From Anaerolineae bacterium (GTDB lineage: Bacteria > Chloroflexota > Anaerolineae > Aggregatilineales > Phototrophicaceae), in assembly GCA_028284565.1 (NCBI GenBank), contig JANQRM010000414.1, positions 1 to 5,391 of the forward strand: 5,391 nucleotides of DNA. Reading direction: 5' to 3'. Below are positions 1 through 5,391 of the stretch, piece by piece. Under the pieces are notes generated by a model. It did no database searches. It was not told where the DNA came from and saw only the letters and a program-made list of their open reading frames with translations. The number at the start of each line of letters is the position of its first letter. Positions within the stretch are counted from its first letter, which is position 1. The translations under genes were made by a program, and so were the position numbers.

Positions 1-311
1 CTTTCGGTATGTTGGTTCAGCAGGAACTGAGTAAGCGGTATTTTAATGGCTTACTCGTGGTTTTTGTCACCGCATTTATTGCTGGGCTGGGTGCGAGCAC
101 GGCACGCTTTTTTAGTCCCACTCCAGAGATTGCACTGGCTTCATCTGTCTTATTACTCGTGCCGGGAGTGCATCTGATTAATTCGGCTGAAGATTTAATT
201 GAGGGGCATATGCTATCGGGCATTGTACGTGGGATTTTGGGTGCGATCATTTCTCTGGTCTTGGCTTTGGGTTTGCTAATCGCTATTCAGATAAGTGGGG
301 TGTCGCTATGA
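1..311 (+). CDS. Threonine/serine exporter, YjjP-like half (ThrE N-terminal family, DUF1212), 3' part only
   Basis: This is the C-terminal end of an inner-membrane protein. The reading frame is open from the first full codon at position 3, so the true start lies outside the window; the ATG at 9 is probably internal. About 102 residues remain, against roughly 250 in complete YjjP proteins. Counting from that ATG, hydrophobic stretches lie at about residues 13-31, 41-58 and 74-97. Between the second and third is the family-like signature LLLVPGVHLINSAEDLIEGH, followed by SGIVRG. In the family, this half pairs with a YjjB-like half to export threonine, serine or, in some bacteria, succinate-related acids. 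The TGA stop overlaps the ATG of the next gene (ATGA at 308-311), so the two are probably translationally coupled. Family assignment is fairly sure; the substrate is inferred. Confidence 0.85.
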   Translation, partial: FGMLVQQELSKRYFNGLLVVFVTAFIAGLGASTARFFSPTPEIALASSVLLLVPGVHLINSAEDLIEGHMLSGIVRGILGAIISLVLALGLLIAIQISGVSL

Positions 312-790
312 TGAGCCCTGTTGAACCGATTGTCCTCATTCGCAGCGTGATTTGGGCATCCTTGGCGGCATTGGGTTTTGCTGTGTTATTTAATGTACCC
401 AAAAAAGCCTTACTAGGATGTCTACTCTGTGGAGCATGTGGCTACACAGTTAGAACCATTTTGGATTTGCAATTCAATGTTTATATCGGTGTTGCCACTT
501 TAATCGGCGCAACCTGTATTGGTTTTCTGGGCATTAATTTTGCTCGATACTGGAAGATGCCAACAACGATATTTACTGTCAGTGGCGCTATTCCGCTTGT
601 ACCGGGCGTATTCGCCTATCGTACAATGCTGGGGATACTTGCTATTGCCGATTTACAAACCAAAGCTGAGCCTGCACTTGTGATGGAAACGATGACCAAC
701 GCGATCAATACAGCATTTATTCTCGGCGGGATTGCACTAGGTATTATCGCACCAAAACTTATCTTGTTGCGTTTGAAACCAATTGTATAG
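308..790 (+). CDS. Threonine/serine exporter, YjjB-like half (ThrE_2, DUF3815)
   Basis: This complete gene encodes a 160-residue membrane protein, the usual length for YjjB-type proteins. Hydrophobic segments lie at about residues 8-28, 34-51, 56-78, 85-104 and 129-150, which fits a five-helix inner-membrane protein. Family-like motifs are GFAVLFNVPKKALLG (23-37) and PLVPGVFAYRTMLG (96-109). In two-gene systems it works with the YjjP-like partner, here encoded directly upstream. In Corynebacterium ThrE both parts are fused in one protein. The start at 308 overlaps the upstream stop, with a modest Shine-Dalgarno stretch (GTGGGG, 295-300) seven bases before it; a second ATG follows at once at 311. 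The gene ends 45 bases before the end of the convergent ClbS-like gene. The exported substrate cannot be read from the sequence. Confidence 0.88.
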   Translation: MMSPVEPIVLIRSVIWASLAALGFAVLFNVPKKALLGCLLCGACGYTVRTILDLQFNVYIGVATLIGATCIGFLGINFARYWKMPTTIFTVSGAIPLVPGVFAYRTMLGILAIADLQTKAEPALVMETMTNAINTAFILGGIALGIIAPKLILLRLKPIV

Positions 791-835
791 GCAGACTAGA
801 CGTTGAAGCATTCGTTATAGGATGGGCTAAAACGA

Positions 836-1345
836 TTACTTGGCTGGGTATTTTGCTTTGAGTCCCTTTCTAATTTCTTTATAAGCCCAGTCATAGTGAC
901 TACTTGTTGCTGATGTGAAATACGAGCCTAACGTTGTTGATTTGGTCCATTTATATACTTTTGGTGTGAACAATTCTTCATTCGATATTTGCTCGATTAT
1001 ATTGATCGTTTCCTTGTGCGAAGCCAACAGGTTGGCTTGTATCTTATCAAGAGAGGAATCTTTATGTTTTTCATAAATCGCACGATTTAAGTCAGGAATC
1101 TGTCTCCACGTGTAAGTCTCTGACGGAGTAATGGGTGTCTCTCCAGCTTTCCCAGCACAATACCAAGCTAAAGTCATTTTTTGCCACTCAGTCAGATGCG
1201 CCAAGACATCCTTCACCGACCAGTCGCCAACAATGTCCGCTTCAGTAATTTGATCTTCGGTTAACTGGTCGACTTCAGCTTGTAACTTCTCCCAATTCTG
1301 CCTTGCTTGCTCAAGTAATTGATCTTTCGATTTTGGTCTAGGCAT
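836..1345 (-). CDS. ClbS/DfsB family four-helix-bundle protein (DUF1706, DinB-like fold)
   Basis: This complete 169-residue soluble protein matches the usual length of the ClbS/DfsB family. Recognisable family stretches are the start MPRPKSKDQLL, WSVKDVLAHLTEWQ (42-55), YTWRQIPDLNRAIYEKHKD (78-96), and KWTKSTTLGSYF (132-143) followed by TSSHYDW (147-153). Histidines at 50 and 150 sit where DinB-fold proteins often bind metal, but a full metal triad is not obvious. The named member ClbS of Escherichia coli is a self-protection protein that opens the cyclopropane of colibactin. Most relatives have no known substrate, so genotoxin resistance should not be assumed here. There is no polyketide or other toxin gene in the window. 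The gene follows sdhB by 31 bases on the same strand and has a strong ribosome binding site, so co-transcription with sdhAB is likely. Family call is firm; function is open. Confidence 0.85.
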   Translation of the reverse strand: MPRPKSKDQLLEQARQNWEKLQAEVDQLTEDQITEADIVGDWSVKDVLAHLTEWQKMTLAWYCAGKAGETPITPSETYTWRQIPDLNRAIYEKHKDSSLDKIQANLLASHKETINIIEQISNEELFTPKVYKWTKSTTLGSYFTSATSSHYDWAYKEIRKGLKAKYPAK

Positions 1346-1349
1346 TAGG

Positions 1350-1356
1350 TCTCCTT
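1350..1356 (-). promoter_or_regulatory. Strong ribosome binding site of the ClbS-like gene
   Basis: Read on the minus strand, AAGGAGA lies five bases (counted from AAGGAG) before the ATG at 1345-1343. It is the best Shine-Dalgarno match in the window and supports that start. It lies in the 31-base spacer after the sdhB stop, as expected for an internal gene of an operon. Confidence 0.75.
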
Positions 1357-1376
1357 ATATTTTTTATCAGACATAT

Positions 1377-2192
1377 TTAATTCGCCAAAGGAGTGGTCGA
1401 TTGTTCTTCAATATCGACTATTAAGGTCTTTAATCGTTCTGCTCGACCTTGGGAGAGTTTTCCTGAGCGTAAGGATGCTTTTGCCAGTTCAGAGATTGCC
1501 TGAGCTGGATTTAATCCTTTGGGACAAGCATCAATACAATTCGACACTTTATGACAACGAAATGCGCCATTTTCTGTGGCACCTTCATCGAGCCTTTCAT
1601 TAGGAGCTTGGTCTCGCGGGTCCATAATCCGCATAAAGGCTTTGAGCAGGGCATGAGGACCGAGATAATCTTTGTTGCTGGCGATAATGGGACAGGCTGA
1701 ATAACACGCTCCACACATGATACAAGTTTCCGCTAGCTTCAAGGCATCCACTTCGGCTTGTGACATACGATATTCTTTTTCTGGTGTATCTGTAGATGGA
1801 ATGAGCCACGGCTTTACCCGCTGGTATTGTTCCCAAAAAACGGAGCGATCAACCACTAAGTCCTTAATCACAGGGAGATAAGGCAGGGGTTCGATAAGTA
1901 CGGTGTCTTTCTTACTGAACCATCCACCTTCATTTGCCACAGTAAGCAGTGGCTTGGTACACACCAGCGTATTCTGCCTGTTGACCATCATGGCACAAGA
2001 CCCACAAATAGCATGACGGCAGGAGCGACGGAATGTCAGACTGCCATCTTGTGTTGCCTTTATCTCTTCAAGCGCATCTAATACGGTTTTATCGGAGGAA
2101 GCCATGACTTGATAATTCTGATAATAAGGTTTCTCATCTTGCTCAGGATTGAAGCGTTTCACCCGAACCGTTACCATTTTTGAAACTGTCAT
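1377..2192 (-). CDS. sdhB: Succinate dehydrogenase iron-sulfur subunit (SdhB)
   Basis: This 271-residue subunit carries electrons from the FAD of SdhA to quinone at the membrane. The N-terminal ferredoxin domain holds the [2Fe-2S] ligands C58, C63, C66 and C78 (CRHAICGSC, then VC). The C-terminal domain holds CIMCGACYSACP (157-168) and CHKVSNCIDACPKGLNP (213-229). By alignment with E. coli SdhB, C157, C160, C163 and C223 bind [4Fe-4S], and C167, C213 and C219 bind [3Fe-4S]. All ligands are intact. The tryptophan pair that helps bind ubiquinone in E. coli (CPSFWW) is replaced by CPIIAS. The frame is open upstream to 2318, but that extension lies inside sdhA and looks unrelated to SdhB; the chosen ATG at 2192 has a good ribosome binding site. 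The gene starts 31 bases after sdhA. A fumarate reductase role cannot be excluded. Confidence 0.96.
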   Translation of the reverse strand: MTVSKMVTVRVKRFNPEQDEKPYYQNYQVMASSDKTVLDALEEIKATQDGSLTFRRSCRHAICGSCAMMVNRQNTLVCTKPLLTVANEGGWFSKKDTVLIEPLPYLPVIKDLVVDRSVFWEQYQRVKPWLIPSTDTPEKEYRMSQAEVDALKLAETCIMCGACYSACPIIASNKDYLGPHALLKAFMRIMDPRDQAPNERLDEGATENGAFRCHKVSNCIDACPKGLNPAQAISELAKASLRSGKLSQGRAERLKTLIVDIEEQSTTPLAN

Positions 2193-2200
2193 CTTGATGT

Positions 2201-2205
2201 CTCCG
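2201..2205 (-). promoter_or_regulatory. Ribosome binding site that decides the sdhB start
   Basis: On the minus strand the sequence is CGGAGACATCAAGATG; GGAG (2204-2201) sits eight bases before the ATG at 2192-2190. The next in-frame ATG (2177) has no comparable site, and the far upstream ATG at 2318 lies within sdhA. This favours a protein beginning MTVSKM. Confidence 0.6.
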
Positions 2206-2223
2206 CTTTTTGGTCGTATCTGC

Positions 2224-4029
2224 CTAATACTTTCGTTCTTGGGGTGGATAACGCTCCCAATCAATCTCGACTGCTTTATAGGTGAGTTGGGGTTTGCGAT
2301 TCGAGTCCCGTTTGGCAAGGGTGTGTTTTAGCCATTGGTCATCATCACGCTGTTGATAATCGGTGCGGGCATGCGCGCCACGACTTTCCGTCCGAGCCAA
2401 TGCGCCAGCAAGGACAACCTCGCTAAACGTGAGCAGATTTTCCGTCTCTAAGCCCATGAGAATATCTGTATTAAAGCGTGAACTTTTATCCATCACTTCA
2501 GCTTGTTGGAAACGTGCTGTCAATTCTTCCAATTTAGATAAGCCCGCCTTGAGCTTGCTATCATCACGGAAGATGCCACAGTTGTTGGTCATATTCCATT
2601 TGAGTTCTTCTGCCAACGATGCAACATTCTCGGCGTTGCCCTTTACATTGGGATTGTTAATTAACCGTTGAATACGCTCACGTTGTTTGGCTTCAAGATT
2701 ATGGGGGTTGCCTGTTGGAATTTGTGCGCCTTGCTGAATATAGCGTGCCATTTCATAACCTGTGCGACGACCAAACACGGAGGCTTCCAGTAGGCTATTC
2801 GTTCCCAGTCGATTCGCTCCATGTACACTCACACAAGCACACTCTCCGGCGGCAAAGAACCCAGTAAATGGTGAGCCAGATGAATCACGAATGACCTGTC
2901 CATTTACGTCGGTGGGAATACCCCCCATGCTATAATGCGCTGTGGGTTGGATTTTGGCTGGGGAATCGATGATGTCCACACCCAGAAAATTCATCGCAAT
3001 TTCACGGACTTGCGGTAAGCGTTGCAAGATTTTCTCTTTCCCAAGATGACGCATATCCAGATAGATGCCTTGGGCATCCTCACCGACACCACGCCCTTCA
3101 TCTATTTCGGTTTGCTCACTGCGACTGACCAAATCACGCGGGGCGAGTTCCATCTTATCCGGCGCATAATTTTCCATGAACCGATGCCCGTCCGCATTGA
3201 TGAGATACCCCCCTTCACCTCGACAGGCTTCACTCATTAGAATGCCGTGTTTATAAATTCCTGTCGGATGAAATTGCACAAATTCCATATCCATCAGCGG
3301 TACGCCTGCATTGTAGGCAATGGCAACGCCATCTCCTGTGTTGGCTGTGGCATTCGATGTAATTTTCCAAGCGCGTCCATAACCACCTGTGGCAAACATG
3401 ACGGCTTTGCCAATGAGCGTATGTAACTCGCCCGTCATAATATCCATAGCAACAACACCATAGGCTACATCATCCTGAACCAGCAGTTCTAAGACGTACC
3501 ACTCACTATAAAATTGAACGTCGTGTTTGAGGCATTGTTCGTGAATCGTGTGCAATAACACATGCCCCGTCCAATCCGCCGCAAAGTTAGCGCGTGGTGC
3601 GCTATGCCCCCCAAACCGTCGCTGATTAATTCGTCCATCCTCAGTTCGGCTGAAGACACACCCCATCCGCTCATATTCATAGACAATATCAATCGCGTCA
3701 TGCACCATGATTTCGATTTTGTCTTGGTCGCCTAACCAGTCCGAACCCTTGATCGTGTCAAATAGATGTAGTTCTGGGCTATCAACTGGGTCATCTTGTG
3801 GTGGAATTTGTTCCAAAGGTCCGCGTGCTTGTGTCGCATCAACAGGACGCACATTATTCAGTGCCGCCGCAATCCCCCCTTGTGCCGCACCACTATGGCT
3901 CCGTAGCGGATGGACTTTACTCAAGACTCCAATATCGGTCACGCCTTCACGTGCCGCCACCATCGCCGCCCAGCTACCTGCTAAACCTGCCCCAACAATA
4001 ATGATGTCATGCTGAATGATCTGACTCAT
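2224..4029 (-). CDS. sdhA: Succinate dehydrogenase flavoprotein subunit (SdhA)
   Basis: This complete 601-residue flavoprotein oxidises succinate to fumarate (E. coli SdhA is 588). The FAD-binding Rossmann motif GAGLAG is at 13-18. [10 protein letters not shown] follows, with H45 at the position that links FAD covalently in E. coli. Active-site residues all align with E. coli: H254 (FHPTGI; H242), R298 (PRDLVSR; R286), H365 ([14 protein letters not shown]354) and R407 ([14 protein letters not shown]399). The C-terminal domain carries [12 protein letters not shown] (547-558). H45 and the overall match argue against L-aspartate oxidase. Between residues 58 and 87 there are about 20 more residues than in E. 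coli, rich in proline and acidic residues. The ATG at 4029 follows AGAGG by six bases. sdhB follows after 31 bases. No anchor-subunit gene lies upstream. Direction in vivo (dehydrogenase or fumarate reductase) is inferred from the family only. Confidence 0.97.
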   Translation of the reverse strand: MSQIIQHDIIIVGAGLAGSWAAMVAAREGVTDIGVLSKVHPLRSHSGAAQGGIAAALNNVRPVDATQARGPLEQIPPQDDPVDSPELHLFDTIKGSDWLGDQDKIEIMVHDAIDIVYEYERMGCVFSRTEDGRINQRRFGGHSAPRANFAADWTGHVLLHTIHEQCLKHDVQFYSEWYVLELLVQDDVAYGVVAMDIMTGELHTLIGKAVMFATGGYGRAWKITSNATANTGDGVAIAYNAGVPLMDMEFVQFHPTGIYKHGILMSEACRGEGGYLINADGHRFMENYAPDKMELAPRDLVSRSEQTEIDEGRGVGEDAQGIYLDMRHLGKEKILQRLPQVREIAMNFLGVDIIDSPAKIQPTAHYSMGGIPTDVNGQVIRDSSGSPFTGFFAAGECACVSVHGANRLGTNSLLEASVFGRRTGYEMARYIQQGAQIPTGNPHNLEAKQRERIQRLINNPNVKGNAENVASLAEELKWNMTNNCGIFRDDSKLKAGLSKLEELTARFQQAEVMDKSSRFNTDILMGLETENLLTFSEVVLAGALARTESRGAHARTDYQQRDDDQWLKHTLAKRDSNRKPQLTYKAVEIDWERYPPQERKY

Positions 4030-4096
4030 GCAAATCCTCTCAATTGCTCAATCTCATTGTGTAGATAAGCGAGGAATCTGCTTAGTGCAATATGTC

Positions 4097-4124
4097 ACTA
4101 TATCCTAGTGCATTTTGGTCTAAA
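4097..4124 (-). promoter_or_regulatory. Possible sigma-70-type promoter of sdhAB
   Basis: On the minus strand, TTTAGA (4124-4119, four of six matches to TTGACA) is followed after 16 bases by TATAGT (4102-4097, five of six matches to TATAAT). Transcription would start near 4090 and leave a leader of about 60 bases before the sdhA ATG. A 5-base inverted repeat (CACTA, five bases, TAGTG; 4096-4110) overlaps the -10 box. This is a consensus match only; the sigma factor preference of the host is unknown. Confidence 0.3.
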
Positions 4125-4246
4125 TGCATGGTGAAGTCTGAGGGATAGCTTCTTCGACCTCTTATTTTATTGTCGTCAATTTATTTCGTGTGTGAAATCG
4201 ACTTGATCTTAGATCGCAATTACCAAACATGAAATGAAGGGATGGA

Positions 4247-4270
4247 GGTGACAATTTAGATTATGTCACC
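4247..4270. promoter_or_regulatory. Seven-base inverted repeat, possible operator or weak hairpin
   Basis: GGTGACA (4247-4253) and TGTCACC (4264-4270) are perfect inverted copies separated by ten A/T-rich bases. The repeat lies 66 bases past the thuA stop and about 220 bases before sdhA. As RNA it would form a 7-pair stem, but there is no T-run after it, so it is a poor intrinsic terminator. The form also suits a dimeric regulator. A repeat of this size may arise by chance in a gap this long. Confidence 0.25.
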
Positions 4271-4335
4271 CTAATCCAATCAATAGATGAAATTCGTCTA
4301 AATAATCTAAGTGATAGGTCGCTCGACCAAATGGT

Positions 4336-5067
4336 TCATGAAATCGTTTCAATTGAATTGGGTTGATGGAGGTCAACTGGGATGGTTGCGCCTTCGTCTG
4401 GGGATGCCCAGTGAACCGCGTTGTTGATGATGTTCTGCACATCCGGGTTAGCGTAAATTGGGAAGGTTTCATGTCCCGGACGGAAGTAGAAGATTTTCCC
4501 GCGTCCACGCCGATAGCAACAGCCACTGCGGAAGACCTCACCGCCTTGGAACCAGCTAATCAGCACGAGTTCATCGGGTGGTGGAACCTCGAAGGGTTCG
4601 CCATACATCTCGACATGCGGAATTTCGATAGAGTGATTCACGCCCTTCACAATGGGATGCCCCGGCTCGACAACCCATAGCCGTTCCCGTTCCGCGACTT
4701 CGCGCCATTTGAGGTCGCAGGTTGTCCCCATGAGACGCTTAAAGATTTTGGAGTGATGTCCCGAATGCAAAACGATAAGTCCCATGCCATTCAGAACCGC
4801 TTTTTGCACACGATCTACAATCAAATCATCGACCTCAGCATGTGCCATGTGTCCCCACCATGTCAGCACATCCGTCTCTTGGAGGACTTCTTCCGTCAAT
4901 CCATGTTCGGGTTCGTCAAGGGTGGCAGTGCGAACAATAAAGCCCTGTGTCCGCAAAAAGTTGGCGATGACACTATGGATGCCATCTGGGTAAATTCGCT
5001 TAACGTCGTCTTTTGTTTTCTCATGCCGAAATTCATTCCAGACGGTGACGCGAATGGGTTGTTCCAT
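4336..5067 (-). CDS. ThuA-domain protein (trehalose utilization family, class I glutamine-amidotransferase-like fold)
   Basis: This complete 243-residue soluble protein covers the whole ThuA domain, the usual length for stand-alone members. There is no signal peptide. Typical stretches are [11 protein letters not shown] (7-17), IYPDGIH (25-31), [13 protein letters not shown] (50-62), WWGHMAH (70-76), [16 protein letters not shown] (100-115), HVEMYGEP (151-158), [10 protein letters not shown] (194-203) and a closing [15 protein letters not shown] (207-221). ThuA of Sinorhizobium and Agrobacterium is needed for trehalose and related disaccharide breakdown together with the dehydrogenase ThuB. 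No ThuB-like gene is in the window, so the substrate is unknown, and the trehalose name is only a family label. The start at 5067 has GAAAGG (5083-5078) ten bases upstream, just after the stop of the glycosyltransferase gene 21 bases away. Those two genes probably share a transcript. Confidence 0.9.
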   Translation of the reverse strand: MEQPIRVTVWNEFRHEKTKDDVKRIYPDGIHSVIANFLRTQGFIVRTATLDEPEHGLTEEVLQETDVLTWWGHMAHAEVDDLIVDRVQKAVLNGMGLIVLHSGHHSKIFKRLMGTTCDLKWREVAERERLWVVEPGHPIVKGVNHSIEIPHVEMYGEPFEVPPPDELVLISWFQGGEVFRSGCCYRRGRGKIFYFRPGHETFPIYANPDVQNIINNAVHWASPDEGATIPVDLHQPNSIETIS

Positions 5068-5088
5068 GAGTTAAATGCCTTTCAATCA

Positions 5089-5391
5089 TCAATACGGTTT
5101 GTCGGATTTTATCAGACGTTCAAAGATGGACATATAGGCGGTGGCGGTGGATTCGGCAGAGAAATGTTGCAAGACGCGCGCCCTACCCGCCTTGCCCAAG
5201 CGGTCTCGTAACTCCGTATCTCGAAGTAAATGTATCACGTGTTTCGCCAGTGCCTCGGCATCCCCCGAATCCACAAGATAGCCTGTTTCGCCATCGATCA
5301 CAGTTTCCGAAGGTCCCCCGCGATTGGTGCTGACGACTGGTTTGCCTGTTGCCATTGCCTCCAGATTGACCTTGCCGTAACTCTCGAATTC
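5089..5391 (-). CDS. GT4-family glycosyltransferase, C-terminal part only
   Basis: The frame is open to the window end at 5391, so only the last 100 residues of a protein that is usually 350-420 long are seen; the ATG at 5355 is internal. The fragment carries the GT-B fold nucleotide-sugar site: the EX7E motif ESYGKVNLE (visible residues 3-11), then AMATGKPVVSTNRGGPSE (12-29) and the loop DGETGYLVDSGD (33-44). A final helix region follows, with RDRLGKAGRARVLQHFS (62-78). Such retaining enzymes move a sugar from a nucleotide donor to a lipid, polysaccharide or small acceptor. Donor and acceptor cannot be told because the N-terminal acceptor domain is missing. It is followed after 21 bases by the thuA-type gene on the same strand, suggesting an operon. 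Family call is firm. Confidence 0.9.
   Translation of the reverse strand, partial: EFESYGKVNLEAMATGKPVVSTNRGGPSETVIDGETGYLVDSGDAEALAKHVIHLLRDTELRDRLGKAGRARVLQHFSAESTATAYMSIFERLIKSDKPY

Larger units (their letters stand above)
4030..4335. other. Non-coding gap between thuA and sdhA, probable sdh promoter region
   Basis: This is the only long stretch (306 bases) without a gene. It is visibly richer in A and T than its neighbours. I see no tRNA, riboswitch or convincing protein-coding frame. It holds a ribosome binding site for sdhA (AGAGG on the minus strand, 4040-4036), one weak sigma-70-like promoter, and several short dyads: 4096-4110, 4183-4198, 4205-4215, 4247-4270, 4284-4300 and 4317-4328. 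None is followed on the minus strand by a run of T, so no clear intrinsic terminator for thuA is present. Confidence 0.6.

Noticed and set aside
791..835. Bidirectional terminator between the convergent yjjB-like and ClbS-like genes
   Set aside because: Only a 5-base inverted repeat (TCGTT/AACGA) with a 14-base loop and no T-run is visible; too weak to call.
2193..2318. N-terminal extension of sdhB by 42 residues to an upstream ATG at 2318
   Set aside because: It runs inside the 3' end of sdhA in another frame, does not resemble SdhB, and the ATG at 2192 has a proper ribosome binding site and gives normal length.
2363..2671. Plus-strand open frame of 102 codons antisense to the 3' part of sdhA
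   Set aside because: It is a shadow of sdhA, with no recognisable motif or upstream signal.
3707..4015. Plus-strand open frame of 102 codons antisense to the start of sdhA
   Set aside because: It is low-complexity (Ser, Pro, Ala rich) and opposite a strongly conserved FAD-binding region, with no family resemblance.
2224..4029. L-aspartate oxidase (NadB) as an alternative identity for the flavoprotein
   Set aside because: H45 for covalent FAD, the full SdhA active-site set and the adjacent SdhB gene identify it as the complex II flavoprotein.
4082..4129. Fifteen-codon frame on the minus strand upstream of sdhA (possible leader peptide)
   Set aside because: There is no ribosome binding site before its ATG, and the candidate sdh promoter lies inside it, so it would not be on the transcript.
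4753..5211. Plus-strand open frame of 152 codons across thuA and the glycosyltransferase gene
   Set aside because: It lies antisense to two well-recognised genes and its translation shows no domain; it is a shadow of their codon use.
5386..5391. The window ends exactly on GAATTC, an EcoRI site
   Set aside because: It may mark the edge of a cloned restriction fragment, but one six-base site at the end is not evidence of biology, and the bases fit the open glycosyltransferase frame.

Overview
The window is ordinary bacterial protein-coding DNA: compact genes, short spacers, no introns, no RNA gene, no mobile element and no CRISPR array that I can see. It holds seven genes, two of them cut by the window edges. 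The lineage cannot be fixed from the sequence. The genes look like those of a free-living or symbiotic bacterium that respires with a complex II enzyme. The ThuA-type protein next to a GT4 glycosyltransferase, and the SdhB of a non-proteobacterial type, would fit a sugar-degrading lineage outside the Proteobacteria (for example Candidatus Poribacteria or Chloroflexi-like bacteria). That placement is a guess.

Layout. Plus strand, 1-790: the end of a yjjP-like gene and a complete yjjB-like gene, overlapping by four bases. Together they would form a two-piece ThrE-type threonine/serine exporter. A 45-base gap (791-835) separates them from a convergent block. Everything from 836 to 5391 is on the minus strand. 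Read in the direction of transcription this is: the C-terminal part of a GT4 glycosyltransferase (5391-5089), a complete ThuA-domain protein (5067-4336), a 306-base non-coding gap (4335-4030), sdhA (4029-2224), sdhB (2192-1377) and a ClbS/DfsB-type four-helix-bundle protein (1345-836).

How they work together. SdhA and SdhB form the catalytic, water-soluble half of succinate dehydrogenase (succinate to fumarate, electrons passing through FAD and three Fe-S clusters). All FAD, catalytic and cluster-ligand residues are present. No gene for the membrane anchor (SdhC/SdhD) lies on either side of the pair. The ClbS-like gene follows sdhB after 31 bases with a strong ribosome binding site, so it may be co-transcribed with sdhAB. 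The glycosyltransferase and thuA are separated by 21 bases and are probably a second transcription unit. The 306-base gap is the likely site of the sdh promoter and possible operators, but every motif there is weak.

I do not see a clearly new biological system. The points most worth a second look are the anchor-less sdhAB pair, the loss of the quinone-site tryptophans in SdhB, an insertion of about 20 residues near the FAD site of SdhA, and the coupling of a ClbS-family gene to the sdh operon.
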